NCBI GenBank assembly: GCA_020622085.1
Contig: JAHRYM010000001.1
Location: 619,117-683,116, forward strand
Length of the DNA: 64,000 nucleotides
Source: Paracoccaceae bacterium
GTDB taxonomy: Bacteria; Pseudomonadota; Alphaproteobacteria; Rhodobacterales; Rhodobacteraceae
Reading direction: 5' to 3'
Made by a program: the position numbers and the translations under genes. Positions 9,501 to 19,157 of the stretch are shown one piece after another (position 1 is the first letter of the stretch; each line of letters begins with the position of its first letter). The notes under the pieces were generated by a model. It was not told where the DNA came from. It ran no database searches and was given only the letters and a program-made list of their open reading frames with translations.

Positions 9501-10522
9501 CTCTCCAATCGCGACACGCCCATGAGGCAGTTTTTGCCGGGGTAGCCGGATTCTGGTGCGCGGGTGCGTGTCACCTGGCCAGGAAGGCTGTCCGCCACAT
9601 GTCGCCGAGGGATGGGCCTCTCTGGATGCCCTCAGGCCCCACATCGGTGCCGGGGGGGCAGGTGGGACGGGCCGGTAACGACAAGCGGGCGGATGGTGGG
9701 GGGCATGACGGTCGGGCGACGTCCACGCGATACTCCACAACCGGAACATCGGGCACGTTGGCTGTTCACGCGGAACGTGGCGGGAAAGTGTCAGCGATGG
9801 TGGGGTTAAATCAATCGAATGGGTATCTGATCTGCGTCAGATTGTCGCGGCGGCTATCTTAAGAGATTTTGCCAGGGAGTTGGGCTTGGAATATAATTAA
9901 TTAAATGTATTGCCTGCGTTTGGCTGGGTAAATTCTCTCGTTACAACTCGAATAGCAATATCACGACCGCCTTCCCTGAAATTCTGAATAGGTTGTAACC
10001 GGGTTTGCCGATTTATTGGCGATCGCTCGTGTTTCGATTGTTGCTCACATCAGGATTCGCTCTGACCAGAATTGAATCCGATTCAGCCGTTCCCCTGATT
10101 GCGTTGCACGCACCCTGAGTGGTCGGTTGGCCGTGGCTGATGCGCGCCGCGTTTGTGACGGCCTCGCATTCTTTCATGGCAGAAAATCCATCTGCAAAAC
10201 TGCAATCTGTGTATGTTTGAAGGTTCGGACCATCCGGTTTCCGGCATTCGTGCGGATGCCGGGCGCAAGATAAGAAGTTGAACCCGGGCGGGGGAGGACG
10301 GCATCCTCTGGGCCGGAAGTTCTGTCCGAGGGTGCTGTGGCGGCCAGGGATAATCTTTTCGTCCGGGGGCAGGCGCAACGAGCGCTTTTGAAAGGCGTGT
10401 CGGTAAATAGTCGTTTTATCATGTATGGTTAGAAAGAAGATGCGCGGAAGAATCCGCCCTGCGCACAGGTTGCCGGCGCCCGCTGGAGAGGTCGGGCGCC
10501 GGCTTCACCGGAGCGGGGGGCA
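9501..10522 (+). other. gene-poor stretch after tRNA-Ala
   Basis: About 1 kb without a supportable gene. Short open frames on both strands look like random or tRNA-shadow translations. The part around 9835-10040 is clearly more AT-rich than the surroundings (for example AATATAATTAATTAAATG near 9891). No copy of the tRNA 3' end, integrase fragment or IS end was seen. A perfect 11-bp inverted repeat GCCGGCGCCCG (10472-10482)/CGGGCGCCGGC (10493-10503) lies at the right edge. Confidence 0.6.
10472..10503 (-). terminator. hairpin downstream of the small membrane protein gene
   Basis: An 11-bp perfect GC stem with a 10-base loop lies 20 bases beyond the stop of the minus-strand gene to its right. 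There is no T-run on either side, so it may be a transcript-end or processing hairpin rather than a classical terminator. Confidence 0.4.
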
Positions 10523-10768
10523 TCAGGCCCCTGTCCGCCAAGGCAAACTGTCGGATCGGTCTTTGCCTGCACGTTCGTTCACCGCCCGGGCGCGCTGGCG
10601 CAAATGGTCGCTTGCCAGCAATGCTGCAAGCGAGAGAATGAAGCCGACCTGTCCGGATACGGCATAGACCAGGAGGAAACCCAGGAAGGTTCCTCCGCTT
10701 AAAACAGCCCAGGCGAGGCTGCCGACAAAAGCTGCCGGGACACTGATCAGAATGCTGCAGAATGCCAT
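10523..10768 (-). CDS. small hypothetical inner-membrane protein
   Basis: An 81-residue frame that looks like a real protein: two hydrophobic segments (about residues 3-24 and 27-53) with a GGTFLGFLLVYA stretch between them, then a basic polar tail. No family is recognised. Its isolation in a gene-poor region and the weak ribosome binding site (GCTGGAA) limit confidence, but the hydrophobic pattern is unlike that of the competing frames and a strong hairpin follows the stop. Confidence 0.5.
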   Translation of the reverse strand: MAFCSILISVPAAFVGSLAWAVLSGGTFLGFLLVYAVSGQVGFILSLAALLASDHLRQRARAVNERAGKDRSDSLPWRTGA

Positions 10769-11483
10769 TTCCAGCTCTCATTTCCGGGTCTTCCCGGTTC
10801 GGGTGACGTCTCTAATTGGTGCTGGAAATCCAGCGCTTCATTGTAGCCGAGCAAAGTCGATAGACATTTGCAGGGCAGTTTTCGGCTGGACCCAAGTTGG
10901 CCTGTTCCGTGCCACGGAGCCCGGCGGGCGCTACTTCGGGTCGGGGTGTTGTCGCTCGACCCGCACCGATCGCCAGTGCACGAATTCGCCCCGATCGGGC
11001 TATTGCAGTGAGGTCCGTCATGGTTTCCAGCCGCCGATTATTCTTGATCTACTTGCTATTTATCAATTGGGGAATGAATCTGGAGCAAATGTGAAAACAG
11101 CATGATCGTTCGCAATTGCATTTCACATTGCTGCCGCAATCCGCAAACCGGACGGCAGATGCGTGCCGGCAGGATGTCAATCTTGGCGGAACAGAAGGCA
11201 GCATGCGCCCGATGCTCTGGTGGCAGGTGGGCGGGCAGGCGGGCATTCATGCGCGTCAGCGACCGGGCCGACGCTGCCGGGGCAGGCCCTGCGATAATTG
11301 ACCGGCATGGGCGACGCTGCCGCAGATCCAGCCGCAGATCCCGGTTCCGGCCGGCTGATGGCCGGAGCCTTGCGTCAGACTTGAATGCAAGTGGTTTGGC
11401 GGTTCGGCAGAGCCCCGAAAATCCCGGCTGATGTCACTTGCGGGTGATACCTCGCATTCCCGGACGCCGGGCGATGGCGCCAG
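10769..11483 (+). other. second gene-poor stretch
   Basis: About 700 bases between the small membrane protein and the H-NS-type gene. No frame shows family resemblance, good codon character or a convincing ribosome binding site. A locally AT-rich patch lies near 11030-11100. I see no RNA gene or mobile-element remnant. Confidence 0.5.
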
Positions 11484-11792
11484 TCAGACCCTGAGATCCT
11501 CGAGCCTCATGCCCCTTTCCAGGGCGGCCACGACCCAGCGCGGCTGCCTTCCCCGCCCGCTCCAGATCTGCTTGTCATTGTCGGGGTTTACATATTTTGC
11601 CGGCGCTGTCCTGCGTCTGTGGACGGGGGCTGCCCCGACCAGTTCCGAAAGCGAAAAACCAAGGGTCCGGGCCCGTTCCTCGATGTCGGACAGTGCCTTG
11701 CGTTTTGCACGTTCCTTGTGGCTGGCGATTGCTTGTGCGACTTGGGTTTGAAGATCGTTCAACTCCTGGAAGGAGAGCCTGTCGAGATCCAT
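11484..11792 (-). CDS. H-NS/HvrA-family nucleoid-associated protein
   Basis: A 102-residue H-NS-like protein. An N-terminal coiled-coil dimerisation segment (residues 1-40, rich in Glu, Gln and Lys) is followed by the DNA-binding core with KYVNPDNDKQIWSGRGRQPRW. The SGRGRQPRW block is the AT-hook-like loop of the alphaproteobacterial HvrA/Spb subfamily, which regulates photosynthesis and other genes in Rhodobacter. It stands alone, next to an AT-rich gene-poor region of the kind that H-NS proteins bind; a local silencing role is only inference. Confidence 0.85.
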   Translation of the reverse strand: MDLDRLSFQELNDLQTQVAQAIASHKERAKRKALSDIEERARTLGFSLSELVGAAPVHRRRTAPAKYVNPDNDKQIWSGRGRQPRWVVAALERGMRLEDLRV

Positions 11793-11977
11793 CGCTTAAT
11801 CATTTCCGAATGAAATCATGCCTGTTTCAGATACGTTATGCGGAGTGGCGGTTCAACAGATTTCGAAAAACTGCAAGGAACTGCGGAGTTTCAAGCCCGT
11901 GGCTATCCCGGAAGCAGGGGCCGCGCGGTATTTTTGCAGGGATTTGACGGTGGGGCTAGTCGCGCCGCCGGTCGCGG

Positions 11978-12634
11978 TCAGGACCGGGGCTGCCCGGTTC
12001 CGTCCGGTGGCCGGCCCGGGCGTTGCCGATAGGGCGGCAGCGACAGGTTGAAACGGATTGCCAGGCCGCGCAGGGTGAAGGCCGCAACAAGCCCGCAGGC
12101 CATCGCCAATTCTCGGGGCACGAAGACCGACTGCACAAGCACGAAGGTCGCGGCGCCAAGTGCGGCTGCCGTGATGTAGATCTCGCGCCGCAAGAGAATC
12201 GACGGTTCCTGCCCCAGGAGGTCGCGCACGATGCCCCCGACCGACGCAGTGATCACCCCCATCATTATGGCGACCAATGCGCCGACACCGGAATCAAGGC
12301 CCTTGGCGGTGCCTGCCACGGCGACAAGCGCCATCCCCGCCGCGTCAAGCCACAGGATCAGCCGATAGCGCGACGTGACCATATGCGCCGTGAAATGCAG
12401 CAGGCCCGAGACCAGAAGGCAAAGCGCAACGGGGGTCGGGTCGTGCACCCAGAACACCGGCACGCCAAGAAGAAGATCGCGCAGGGTTCCGCCGCCCACA
12501 CCGGTGATGACGCCAAGCCAGAGAAAACCCACCAGATCGAGCCCCTTGCGCGAGGCGACCAACCCGCCGGTGATGGCAAAGACCACCGCCGACAACAGGT
12601 CGAGGGCACGGAGGATTTCGGTCACATCCCACAT
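11978..12634 (-). CDS. TRIC / UPF0126 family membrane protein
   Basis: A 218-residue integral membrane protein made of two repeated TRIC domains, each about three helices. The paired glycine-rich motifs GVGGGTLRDLLLG (first half) and ASVGGIVRDLLGQ (second half) are the family signature. Bacterial TRIC proteins form monovalent cation channels; the physiological role is not established. The start at 12634 gives MWDVTE..., immediately before the first helix; a 74-codon upstream extension is Pro/Arg-rich and rejected. Residues after about 200 form a basic, disordered-looking tail. Confidence 0.85.
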   Translation of the reverse strand: MWDVTEILRALDLLSAVVFAITGGLVASRKGLDLVGFLWLGVITGVGGGTLRDLLLGVPVFWVHDPTPVALCLLVSGLLHFTAHMVTSRYRLILWLDAAGMALVAVAGTAKGLDSGVGALVAIMMGVITASVGGIVRDLLGQEPSILLRREIYITAAALGAATFVLVQSVFVPRELAMACGLVAAFTLRGLAIRFNLSLPPYRQRPGRPPDGTGQPRS

Positions 12635-12934
12635 GTCGGGCCGGGAATGCTGAGACGGGAAATGGGGCGGGGCATGGGGTCCGGATCTGGGGGTTCTTGA
12701 TGGGTGTCGGGTGCAGGGAGGGCGGATCGCCGGTTCAAATGGCTGCGGGCGCCGGGCAGAGTTGCCCGAATCCGCCGGCACAGTCCACCCGCCAGTTGCG
12801 GGCCCCGTTCCCCGCCAAAAGGCGGCAGTCGCAAACCAAAGCTGGCGGACCGTCATTTTCCCGGGAACCCGCAGTGTGCTTTGGGAGTTTAAGGGCCTGA
12901 CCGTGGCGAGGCGCCACTTCGATGCGAGACTGTC
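12635..12934 (+). promoter_or_regulatory. divergent intergenic region between the TRIC gene and cfa
   Basis: 300 bases between two divergently transcribed genes. It must hold both promoters, but no hexamer pair stands out. Small frames in it are shadows. Confidence 0.4.
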
Positions 12935-14179
12935 ATGTGGTCAAGATTGCTGCAGCTCAGACTTGACAGGCTGATCCGCCGCGGAACCCTGATTGTCATG
13001 TTGCCAGGCCAGGGCGCGATGCGCTTCGGATCCGGGGTGCCCGAGGTCAGGGTGCGGGTCGTTGACGCCGATCTGCCGCGCAAGCTGCTGCTCAACCCCG
13101 AGCTTGCCCTGGGCGAGGCCTATGCCGACGGCGGCCTCGCGGTTGATCACGATGACATCTACGGTCTGCTTGCGCTCTTGATGGAAAACCAGCCCGATTA
13201 TCGGATGATCGGCAATCCGCGTCTTGACCGGGTTCTGCATTCCACGCAGCAGCGGATGCAGCAATACAATCCCGCCAACCGGTCGCGCAGCAATGTGGCG
13301 CATCACTACGACTTGTCGAACGCGTTCTTCGGATTGTTCCTCGACAATGACATGCAGTATTCCTGCGCCTATTTTCCCGCCCCGGACACAACGCTTGACG
13401 CCGCGCAGGCCGCCAAGAAGGCCCATATCGCCGGCAAGCTGCTGCTTGAACCGGGGATGCGGGTGCTGGATATCGGCTGCGGCTGGGGCGGGCTTTCACT
13501 GTCGCTGGCCCGCGATCACGGAGTTCATGTCACCGGGATCACGCTGTCCGCAAACCAGCACCGGCTTGCGAGTGAACGCGCCGCAAAAGCCGGCCTGTCG
13601 GACCGGGTCGATATCCGGCTGGCCGATTACCGCAGCGTCGAAGGGCAGTTCGACCGGGTCGTTTCGGTCGGCATGTTCGAACATGTGGGCGTGCCGCAAT
13701 ACGACACCTTTTTCCGGGTTGTCCGCGAACGACTGGTCGAAGACGGGGTTGCCATGATCCATACGATCGGACGCGCGGCACCGCCGGCCAGCACCGGGCC
13801 ATGGATCCGCAAATACATCTTCCCGGGTGGCTATGTTCCGGCCCTGTCAGAAGCCATGAGCGCGCTCGAGCGGCATGACCTTTGGCCGACTGATATCGAG
13901 GTCTGGCGGCTGCATTATGCCATGACACTTCGGCATTGGCGCCAGCGGTTCGAGGCAAACCTTGATACGGTGCGCGCAATGTATGACGACCGGTTCTGCC
14001 GGATGTGGCGATACTATCTTGTCGCTTCCGAACTGTCGTTCCGGCTGGGCCGTCAGGTCGTTTTCCAGATCCAGCTTGCCAGGCAGCAGGAAGCGGTGCC
14101 CCTGACACGGGACTATCTCTATTCCCGCTCAGATGCGGGAACGGCAACCACGCGCCAGCGGCTGCGCCAGACGGGTTGA
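12935..14179 (+). CDS. cfa: cyclopropane-fatty-acyl-phospholipid synthase
   Basis: A 414-residue SAM-dependent enzyme that converts cis double bonds in membrane phospholipid acyl chains to cyclopropane rings. The SAM-binding motif VLDIGCGWGGLSL sits near residue 180. The N-terminal lipid-binding domain, the block HHYDLSNAFF before it, and PGGYVP in the C-terminal part are typical of the family. Cyclopropanation usually rises in stationary phase or under acid stress. It stands alone and converges with dnaB. Related SAM-dependent enzymes acting on other lipids exist, but the overall match is to CFA synthase. Confidence 0.92.
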   Translation: MWSRLLQLRLDRLIRRGTLIVMLPGQGAMRFGSGVPEVRVRVVDADLPRKLLLNPELALGEAYADGGLAVDHDDIYGLLALLMENQPDYRMIGNPRLDRVLHSTQQRMQQYNPANRSRSNVAHHYDLSNAFFGLFLDNDMQYSCAYFPAPDTTLDAAQAAKKAHIAGKLLLEPGMRVLDIGCGWGGLSLSLARDHGVHVTGITLSANQHRLASERAAKAGLSDRVDIRLADYRSVEGQFDRVVSVGMFEHVGVPQYDTFFRVVRERLVEDGVAMIHTIGRAAPPASTGPWIRKYIFPGGYVPALSEAMSALERHDLWPTDIEVWRLHYAMTLRHWRQRFEANLDTVRAMYDDRFCRMWRYYLVASELSFRLGRQVVFQIQLARQQEAVPLTRDYLYSRSDAGTATTRQRLRQTG

Positions 14180-14273
14180 AGGACCGGATCTGCCGGCAAG
14201 GCACTTGTGTGGCGCCTCGTTCTTGCGCGGCGCATGATGTGGGGCAACCTTGCGCGTCGCAAGGCCTGTGCGG

Positions 14274-15761
14274 TCAGAACCCGCCTTCGTCCTGCTGCCA
14301 GGGCCGGACCAGGTTGCCAAAGCGGGTAAAGCGACCCTCGAAGCTCAGCTCAACAGTGCCGATGGGGCCGTGGCGCTGCTTGCCGATGACGACTTCGGCC
14401 TTGCCATGCACCCGCTCCATCGTTTCCTGCCACTTGGCCATGGCTTCCAGGTTGTCCTCGCCCGGCTTTTCGCGTTCCTTGTAGTATTCGTCGCGGTAGA
14501 CGAACATCACCACGTCGGCGTCCTGCTCGATCGAGCCGGATTCGCGCAGGTCGGACAGTTGCGGGCGCTTGTCCTCGCGGTTCTCGACCTGACGGCTCAG
14601 CTGTGAAAGCGCGATCACCGGGATGTTCAGTTCCTTGGCGATGGCCTTCAGCCCCTGGGTGATTTCCGACACTTCCTGCACTCGGTTCTCGCCCTTGCCG
14701 GTGCCGCGCACCAGTTGCAGGTAGTCGATCATCAGCACATCGAGCCCATGCGTCCGTTTCAGCCGCCGGGCGCGGGCCGCCAGCTGGCTGATCGGCAGGG
14801 CGGGGGTGTCGTCGATATAAAGCGGGCAGCTTTCCAGCGCCTTCGCGGCTTCGACGAAACGGCGGAACTCGGCCTCGGTCATGTCGCCGCGACGGATCTG
14901 TTCGCTGGGCACTTCGGAAGCTTCCGACAGGATCCGCGCCGCCAGCTGTTCGGACGACATCTCGAGGCTGTAGAAGCCCACGACCCCGCCTGCCACCGCG
15001 CCTTCGCTGCCATCGGGCAATTGGCCGCGCTTGTAGGCCTTGGCGACGTTGAAGGCGATGTTGGTCGCCAGCGAGGTCTTCCCCATCGAAGGACGGCCGG
15101 CCAGGATCAGAAGGTCGGACTTGTGCAAGCCGCCCAGCTTCTTGTCGAGGTCGATCAGCCCCGTCGATACCCCGGCAAGCCCGCCGTCGCGCTGGTAGGC
15201 GGCATTGGCGCTTTGCACCGCCTCGGTCACGGCCTTCAGGAAGGACACGAAGCCCTTTTCCGCGTGGCCCTGTTCGCCCAAGGTGTAAAGCCGCTGTTCG
15301 GCGGCGACGATCTGTTCGCGCGGATCGTTGTCGACCTCGATCGTATGCGCCCGGGCCGCGATGTCCTGACCCAGCTGGATCAGCTCGCGCCGCACAGCCA
15401 TGTCATAGATCATCTGCGCATAATCCCGCGCCGCGAAGGCCGAGATCGCCGCGCCCGCCAGACGCGCCAGATAGGCCGGCCCGCCCAGTTCCTTCAGGCC
15501 GGCGTCATCCTCCAGATAGGCCTTCAGCGTCACCGGCGAGGCCAGCGCGTTCTTCTGGATCTTCGCCACCGCAACCTCGTAGATCCGGCGGTGGACGGGT
15601 TCAAAGAAATGTTCGGCCCGGACCACCTGCGCGATCCGGTCATAGACGTCGTTGTTGGTCAGGATCGCGCCCAGCAACTGCTGCTCGGCCTCGATGTTAT
15701 GCGGCAGGGCTTCGGCTGCAAGCGGTGGTTCGACCGCGCGGATCATCGTTACTTCGCTCAC
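14274..15761 (-). CDS. dnaB: replicative DNA helicase DnaB
   Basis: A 495-residue hexameric helicase of the replication fork. The N-terminal primase-interacting domain (about residues 15-115, beginning LPHNIEAEQQLLGA) is followed by a RecA-like domain with Walker A GRPSMGKTS and Walker B LDVLMIDYLQL, then DLRESGSIEQDADVV. No intein or insertion is present. The start is probably the GTG at 15761 behind a GGGGGGG run; an in-frame ATG at 15746 would shorten the poorly conserved tip by five residues. Confidence 0.97.
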   Translation of the reverse strand: MSEVTMIRAVEPPLAAEALPHNIEAEQQLLGAILTNNDVYDRIAQVVRAEHFFEPVHRRIYEVAVAKIQKNALASPVTLKAYLEDDAGLKELGGPAYLARLAGAAISAFAARDYAQMIYDMAVRRELIQLGQDIAARAHTIEVDNDPREQIVAAEQRLYTLGEQGHAEKGFVSFLKAVTEAVQSANAAYQRDGGLAGVSTGLIDLDKKLGGLHKSDLLILAGRPSMGKTSLATNIAFNVAKAYKRGQLPDGSEGAVAGGVVGFYSLEMSSEQLAARILSEASEVPSEQIRRGDMTEAEFRRFVEAAKALESCPLYIDDTPALPISQLAARARRLKRTHGLDVLMIDYLQLVRGTGKGENRVQEVSEITQGLKAIAKELNIPVIALSQLSRQVENREDKRPQLSDLRESGSIEQDADVVMFVYRDEYYKEREKPGEDNLEAMAKWQETMERVHGKAEVVIGKQRHGPIGTVELSFEGRFTRFGNLVRPWQQDEGGF

Positions 15762-15949
15762 TCTGGCCCCCCCCGTGTTTGGCGAAGGGGATAGGCCCGA
15801 TCGCGCCCGGACGCAAATTGTATAAGGCTGTGGATGCCCTGTGGACCGGCTGCCGATTTACAAGATCATGCAGTCTGTGCGCCGGGTGCGTCAATATCTT
15901 GGGTTGCAATCCCGGCACATGGTCCAAGGGGGGAGGGCGCCCCGCATTT

Positions 15950-16630
15950 TCAGGCGGGTTTCCGCGCGTCCTGCCAGGCGCGGGGATCCTTCAGGAAGCT
16001 TTCGACCTCGGAGAGTGTTGCGGCATCGAAGGCGCCCGATGCCCGCGCCTCGGCCAGCACGTCCCACCAGGTGCAAAGGCTGTGAAGCCGCACGCCATGC
16101 GCGCCCAAGTTCGCCTCGGTATCGGGGAAGATGCCGTAGTAGAAGATCACCGCCGTATGGCCGCAGACGGCCCCGGTTTCGCGGATCGCATCGACGAAAG
16201 ACAGTTTCGATCCGCCATCGGTGGTCAGATCCTCGACCAGCAGAACGCGCTCCCCTTCGGACATCGCGCCCTCGATGCGGGCATTGCGGCCGTAGCCTTT
16301 CGGCTTCTTGCGCACATAGGTCATCGGCAGCGCCAACCGTTCGGCCACCAGCGCGGCAAAGGGGATGCCCGCCGTCTCGCCGCCCGCGATGTTGTCGAAG
16401 GCCTCGAATCCGGCTTCGCGCATGACGGTGATGGCCAGGAAGTCCATCAGCGTCGAGCGGATCCGCGGATAGGAGATCAGCTTCCGGCAGTCGATATAGG
16501 TCGGCGAGGGCAGGCCCGAGGCCAGCGTGAAGGGCGTCTCGGCGTTGAAATGCACTGCCTTGATTTCCAGAAGCGCCCGCGCCGTCAGCCGGGCGATTTC
16601 GTCTTTCGGAGGGAAGCTCGTGGGGATCAT
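15950..16630 (-). CDS. pyrE: orotate phosphoribosyltransferase
   Basis: A 226-residue pyrimidine-pathway enzyme that joins orotate and PRPP to give orotidine 5'-phosphate. The PRPP-binding loop reads [13 protein letters not shown] and the flexible lysine-rich loop [10 protein letters not shown]. The start at 16630 follows AAAGGTAGA. It lies downstream of pyrC on the same strand, separated by an inverted-repeat element of the dispersed family found elsewhere in this window. Confidence 0.95.
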   Translation of the reverse strand: MIPTSFPPKDEIARLTARALLEIKAVHFNAETPFTLASGLPSPTYIDCRKLISYPRIRSTLMDFLAITVMREAGFEAFDNIAGGETAGIPFAALVAERLALPMTYVRKKPKGYGRNARIEGAMSEGERVLLVEDLTTDGGSKLSFVDAIRETGAVCGHTAVIFYYGIFPDTEANLGAHGVRLHSLCTWWDVLAEARASGAFDAATLSEVESFLKDPRAWQDARKPA

Positions 16631-16656
16631 CGGCGGTCTACCTTTCGGGAATGCGG

Positions 16657-16742
16657 TTTCTTCTTTGCGCAAATACTCCCGCCGGAGGCAAGGACGGATG
16701 GGCCGGGAGCCTCCGGCGGGAGTATTTTGGACAAAGAAGAAG
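16657..16742. repeat. dispersed inverted repeat, copy A (pyrC-pyrE spacer)
   Basis: Two arms, 16657-16689 and 16709-16742, are near-perfect reverse complements. Each contains TTCTTCTTTG, then AAATACTCC and GCCGGAGGC (or the complement). The loop is 19 bases. The same arm sequence occurs at three other intergenic places in the window (near 26.05, 46.14 and 59.66 kb). It may act as a REP-like element or a transcript-end hairpin. Confidence 0.85.
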
Positions 16743-16744
16743 GA

Positions 16745-17788
16745 TCAGTCGCGGACATGCCAGAAGACGGAGAAGCCCGGATCGAAGACCGTCACGGGGC
16801 CCGCGCCGGTGTGGATCTTGGCGGGTGGCGTGAAGGGGGCATCGCGCTTTTCCAGCGTAAGCCGGGCTTCGGTCAGGGGCAGGCGGTAGAAGGCCGCGCC
16901 GTGGAGTGAGGTGAAACCCTCCAGCCGGTCGAGCCTGCCTTCCTCTTCGAAGACATGCGCGAGAAGCGGCAGGGTGTTGGTGGCGGTGAAACAGCCCGCG
17001 CAACCGCAGGCGTGTTCCTTCAGCGCGTCGACATGTGGGGCGCTGTCGGTGCCAAGGAAGAACCGCGCCTCGCCGCTGGTGGCGGCCGCGCGCAGGGCGA
17101 GGCGGTGTTCTTCGCGCTTGGCGACGGGCAGGCAGTAGTAATGCGGCTTGATCCCGCCCACGAGGATGTGGTTGCGGTTGATGATCAGGTGGTGCGTCGT
17201 GATCGTCGCTGCCAGATCGTCGCCTTGCGCACGGGCATAGGCGACGCCGTCGCGGGTGGTGATATGTTCCATGACTACCCGCAGGCCCGGTGTCCGGCGG
17301 CGCAGCGGATCAAGGACGGTGTCGATGAACACCGCCTCGCGGTCGAAGATATCGACGGAAGCTGTCGTCACTTCGCCATGGACGCACAGCGGCAGGCCGA
17401 TTTCGGCCATGCGGTCCAGCACGGCGCGGACCTTGTCGAAATCGCGAACCCCCGAGGCCGAATTGGTCGTGGCCCCCGCCGGATAAAGCTTCACCGCCTT
17501 GACGAGGCCCGAGGCTGCGGCAGTGGCAACGTCGTCGGGATCGGTCTCTTCGGTCAGGTAAAGGGTCATCAGCGGTTCGAACGCCGCGCCTTCGGGCAGG
17601 GCGGCAAGGATCCGGTCGCGGTAGGCCGTTGCTTCGGCGGCCGTCACAACCGGCGGGACCAGGTTCGGCATGATGATGGCGCGGGCGAAATGCCGGGTGG
17701 TTTCCGGCAGGATCCCTTGCAGTATCGCGCCGTCGCGCAGGTGCAGGTGCATGTCGTCGGGGCGGCGAAGGCTGAGCGTCTGGGTCAT
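16745..17788 (-). CDS. pyrC: dihydroorotase (class II)
   Basis: A 347-residue zinc amidohydrolase closing carbamoyl-aspartate to dihydroorotate in pyrimidine synthesis. The metal motif HLHLRDG is near the N terminus. The bridging carboxylated lysine is in [12 protein letters not shown], histidine ligands are in LCVHGE and MEHITT, and the catalytic aspartate is in FLGTDSAPH. The length fits the E. coli-type monofunctional enzyme. The start at 17788 opens with [20 protein letters not shown]; the ribosome binding site is poor. Confidence 0.95.
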   Translation of the reverse strand: MTQTLSLRRPDDMHLHLRDGAILQGILPETTRHFARAIIMPNLVPPVVTAAEATAYRDRILAALPEGAAFEPLMTLYLTEETDPDDVATAAASGLVKAVKLYPAGATTNSASGVRDFDKVRAVLDRMAEIGLPLCVHGEVTTASVDIFDREAVFIDTVLDPLRRRTPGLRVVMEHITTRDGVAYARAQGDDLAATITTHHLIINRNHILVGGIKPHYYCLPVAKREEHRLALRAAATSGEARFFLGTDSAPHVDALKEHACGCAGCFTATNTLPLLAHVFEEEGRLDRLEGFTSLHGAAFYRLPLTEARLTLEKRDAPFTPPAKIHTGAGPVTVFDPGFSVFWHVRD

Positions 17789-17967
17789 GCAGGCGGGATT
17801 ACAGCAAAAACAGGTTCCCTGCCAGTGGCAGGCGCATGAGCGGGCACATCGGTTGTTCGTCCTGGCTGAGGCGGAGCCTTGCCGGCGTCGGGCAGCGGGG
17901 CTTGCCGTTCGGTGCGTGCTCGCGCAGTCTGGCGGGATGGGCTGCAATGGCGAATGGGGGATGACCC

Positions 17968-18279
17968 ATGACGGGTCGAGGTTTGTTGATTTCGGCGGCG
18001 TTTCTGGCCGCCTGCACCAATGATCCCGGCTTTGCCGGGGTTTCGGGCATGAACGAGGCCGAGGCAGGCGAGGTCGCCCAGTGCCGCTATGTCACCGATC
18101 TGCGGATGACGCCGGGTGTCTACGGGCCGGTGCTGGCCGAACAGGGGCTGCGATACGCGCGCAACAAGATCATGGCTGATGCAAAGCAATCGGGCGCGGA
18201 TACGGTGGTCTTCGACAAGGTGGTGCCGGGAAGCGATGTCTATGAACTGCATGCGGTGGCCTATCGCTGCCGGGGCTGA
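17968..18279 (+). CDS. small predicted lipoprotein of unknown function
   Basis: A 103-residue protein with a short signal sequence and a lipobox, LAAC, whose Cys16 should be lipidated. The mature part contains [19 protein letters not shown], which recalls the RcsF/YbjQ-like small domain in which a helix is followed by a beta strand; this likeness is by eye only. GGGGG seven bases upstream supports the start. It is divergent from pyrC. Function unknown. Confidence 0.7.
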   Translation: MTGRGLLISAAFLAACTNDPGFAGVSGMNEAEAGEVAQCRYVTDLRMTPGVYGPVLAEQGLRYARNKIMADAKQSGADTVVFDKVVPGSDVYELHAVAYRCRG

Positions 18280-18404
18280 ACGGACGCAGCGCTTGCCTGC
18301 GCCGGTCTTGCCCGGGGGCAGAAAACATGCCACGGTTCACGCACGCCGGGCGGGTTCAGCGGGGCCGGCCCGGCGTTGTGATATTGTGTGACAGGGAGTT
18401 CCGA

Positions 18405-19082
18405 GTGCAACCGTCCGATCAAGAACATCGCCCTGCCTCAAGCGGCGCGCGACCGCTGCGGGCGTCTTTCCCCGCACGATTTTTCCTTGTTGCGGCCATG
18501 GTGGGGCTTCCGTTGCCGGCCCTTGCGGACTGCCTGACGCGGGCGGATCTCGCCCAGGGTTTGCGGGCGACCTACATGGATGGCTCGGTCGTGGATTACC
18601 GGGCAGCTGGCGACGATCTGGTGCAGGTGACTGAAACCCCGGACCTCAAGGCGCAGAAGGCGGTCAGGTTCGTCAGCCGATATGGCATCTACGATCTTTC
18701 GGCGCAGGGATTGCTGGGGGGGGTGCCACAGGCGGACCAGGTTCTGGAATACAGCTATGCCGATTCCGCAGGACATGCGCCGCCCGCGCCGGAACCGGGG
18801 GCTGTCTGGCTTGGCGAATCGACAACGAACTATGTAGATGGCACACTGGAGTCCGCCGTTGCGGTGATGGTCTTCGGAACCGAAAGCACGCTGCGGCTTG
18901 GCGGGTGCGACTATGCGTCGGTTCCGGTCACGGCCAGCTACCTGTCGGGCGAGGACTGGACAGCGCAGGATTATGACTGGCTGTCAGATCTGGGGATCGG
19001 GATCCTGACCCGCCGCGAAGGATCCGAGGCGGCACGGCCCTCTGCCTATCGCGTCACCGGGCTTGCGCGCCTGCAACCCTGA
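18405..19082 (+). CDS. hypothetical exported protein
   Basis: About 225 residues. A hydrophobic segment FFLVAAMVGLPLPALADC ends in an ALA-type signal peptidase site, so the product is probably periplasmic. The GTG at 18405 is preceded by ACAGGGAG at proper spacing; an ATG 78 bases upstream is possible but lacks such a site. The mature protein is acidic and Tyr-rich, with no recognised domain. The function is unknown. Confidence 0.6.
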   Translation: MQPSDQEHRPASSGARPLRASFPARFFLVAAMVGLPLPALADCLTRADLAQGLRATYMDGSVVDYRAAGDDLVQVTETPDLKAQKAVRFVSRYGIYDLSAQGLLGGVPQADQVLEYSYADSAGHAPPAPEPGAVWLGESTTNYVDGTLESAVAVMVFGTESTLRLGGCDYASVPVTASYLSGEDWTAQDYDWLSDLGIGILTRREGSEAARPSAYRVTGLARLQP

Positions 19083-19157
19083 TCGGATAGGGGGCATCAA
19101 GGTGCCGCCGATGCCGCGTTCCGGGACGGGCCGACTCCGGAACCCGCGCCGTCCGGA

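Noticed and set aside
10013-10378. 121-codon minus-strand frame in the gene-poor region
   Set aside because: No domain, mixed composition, no ribosome binding site, overlapping alternatives of equal length.
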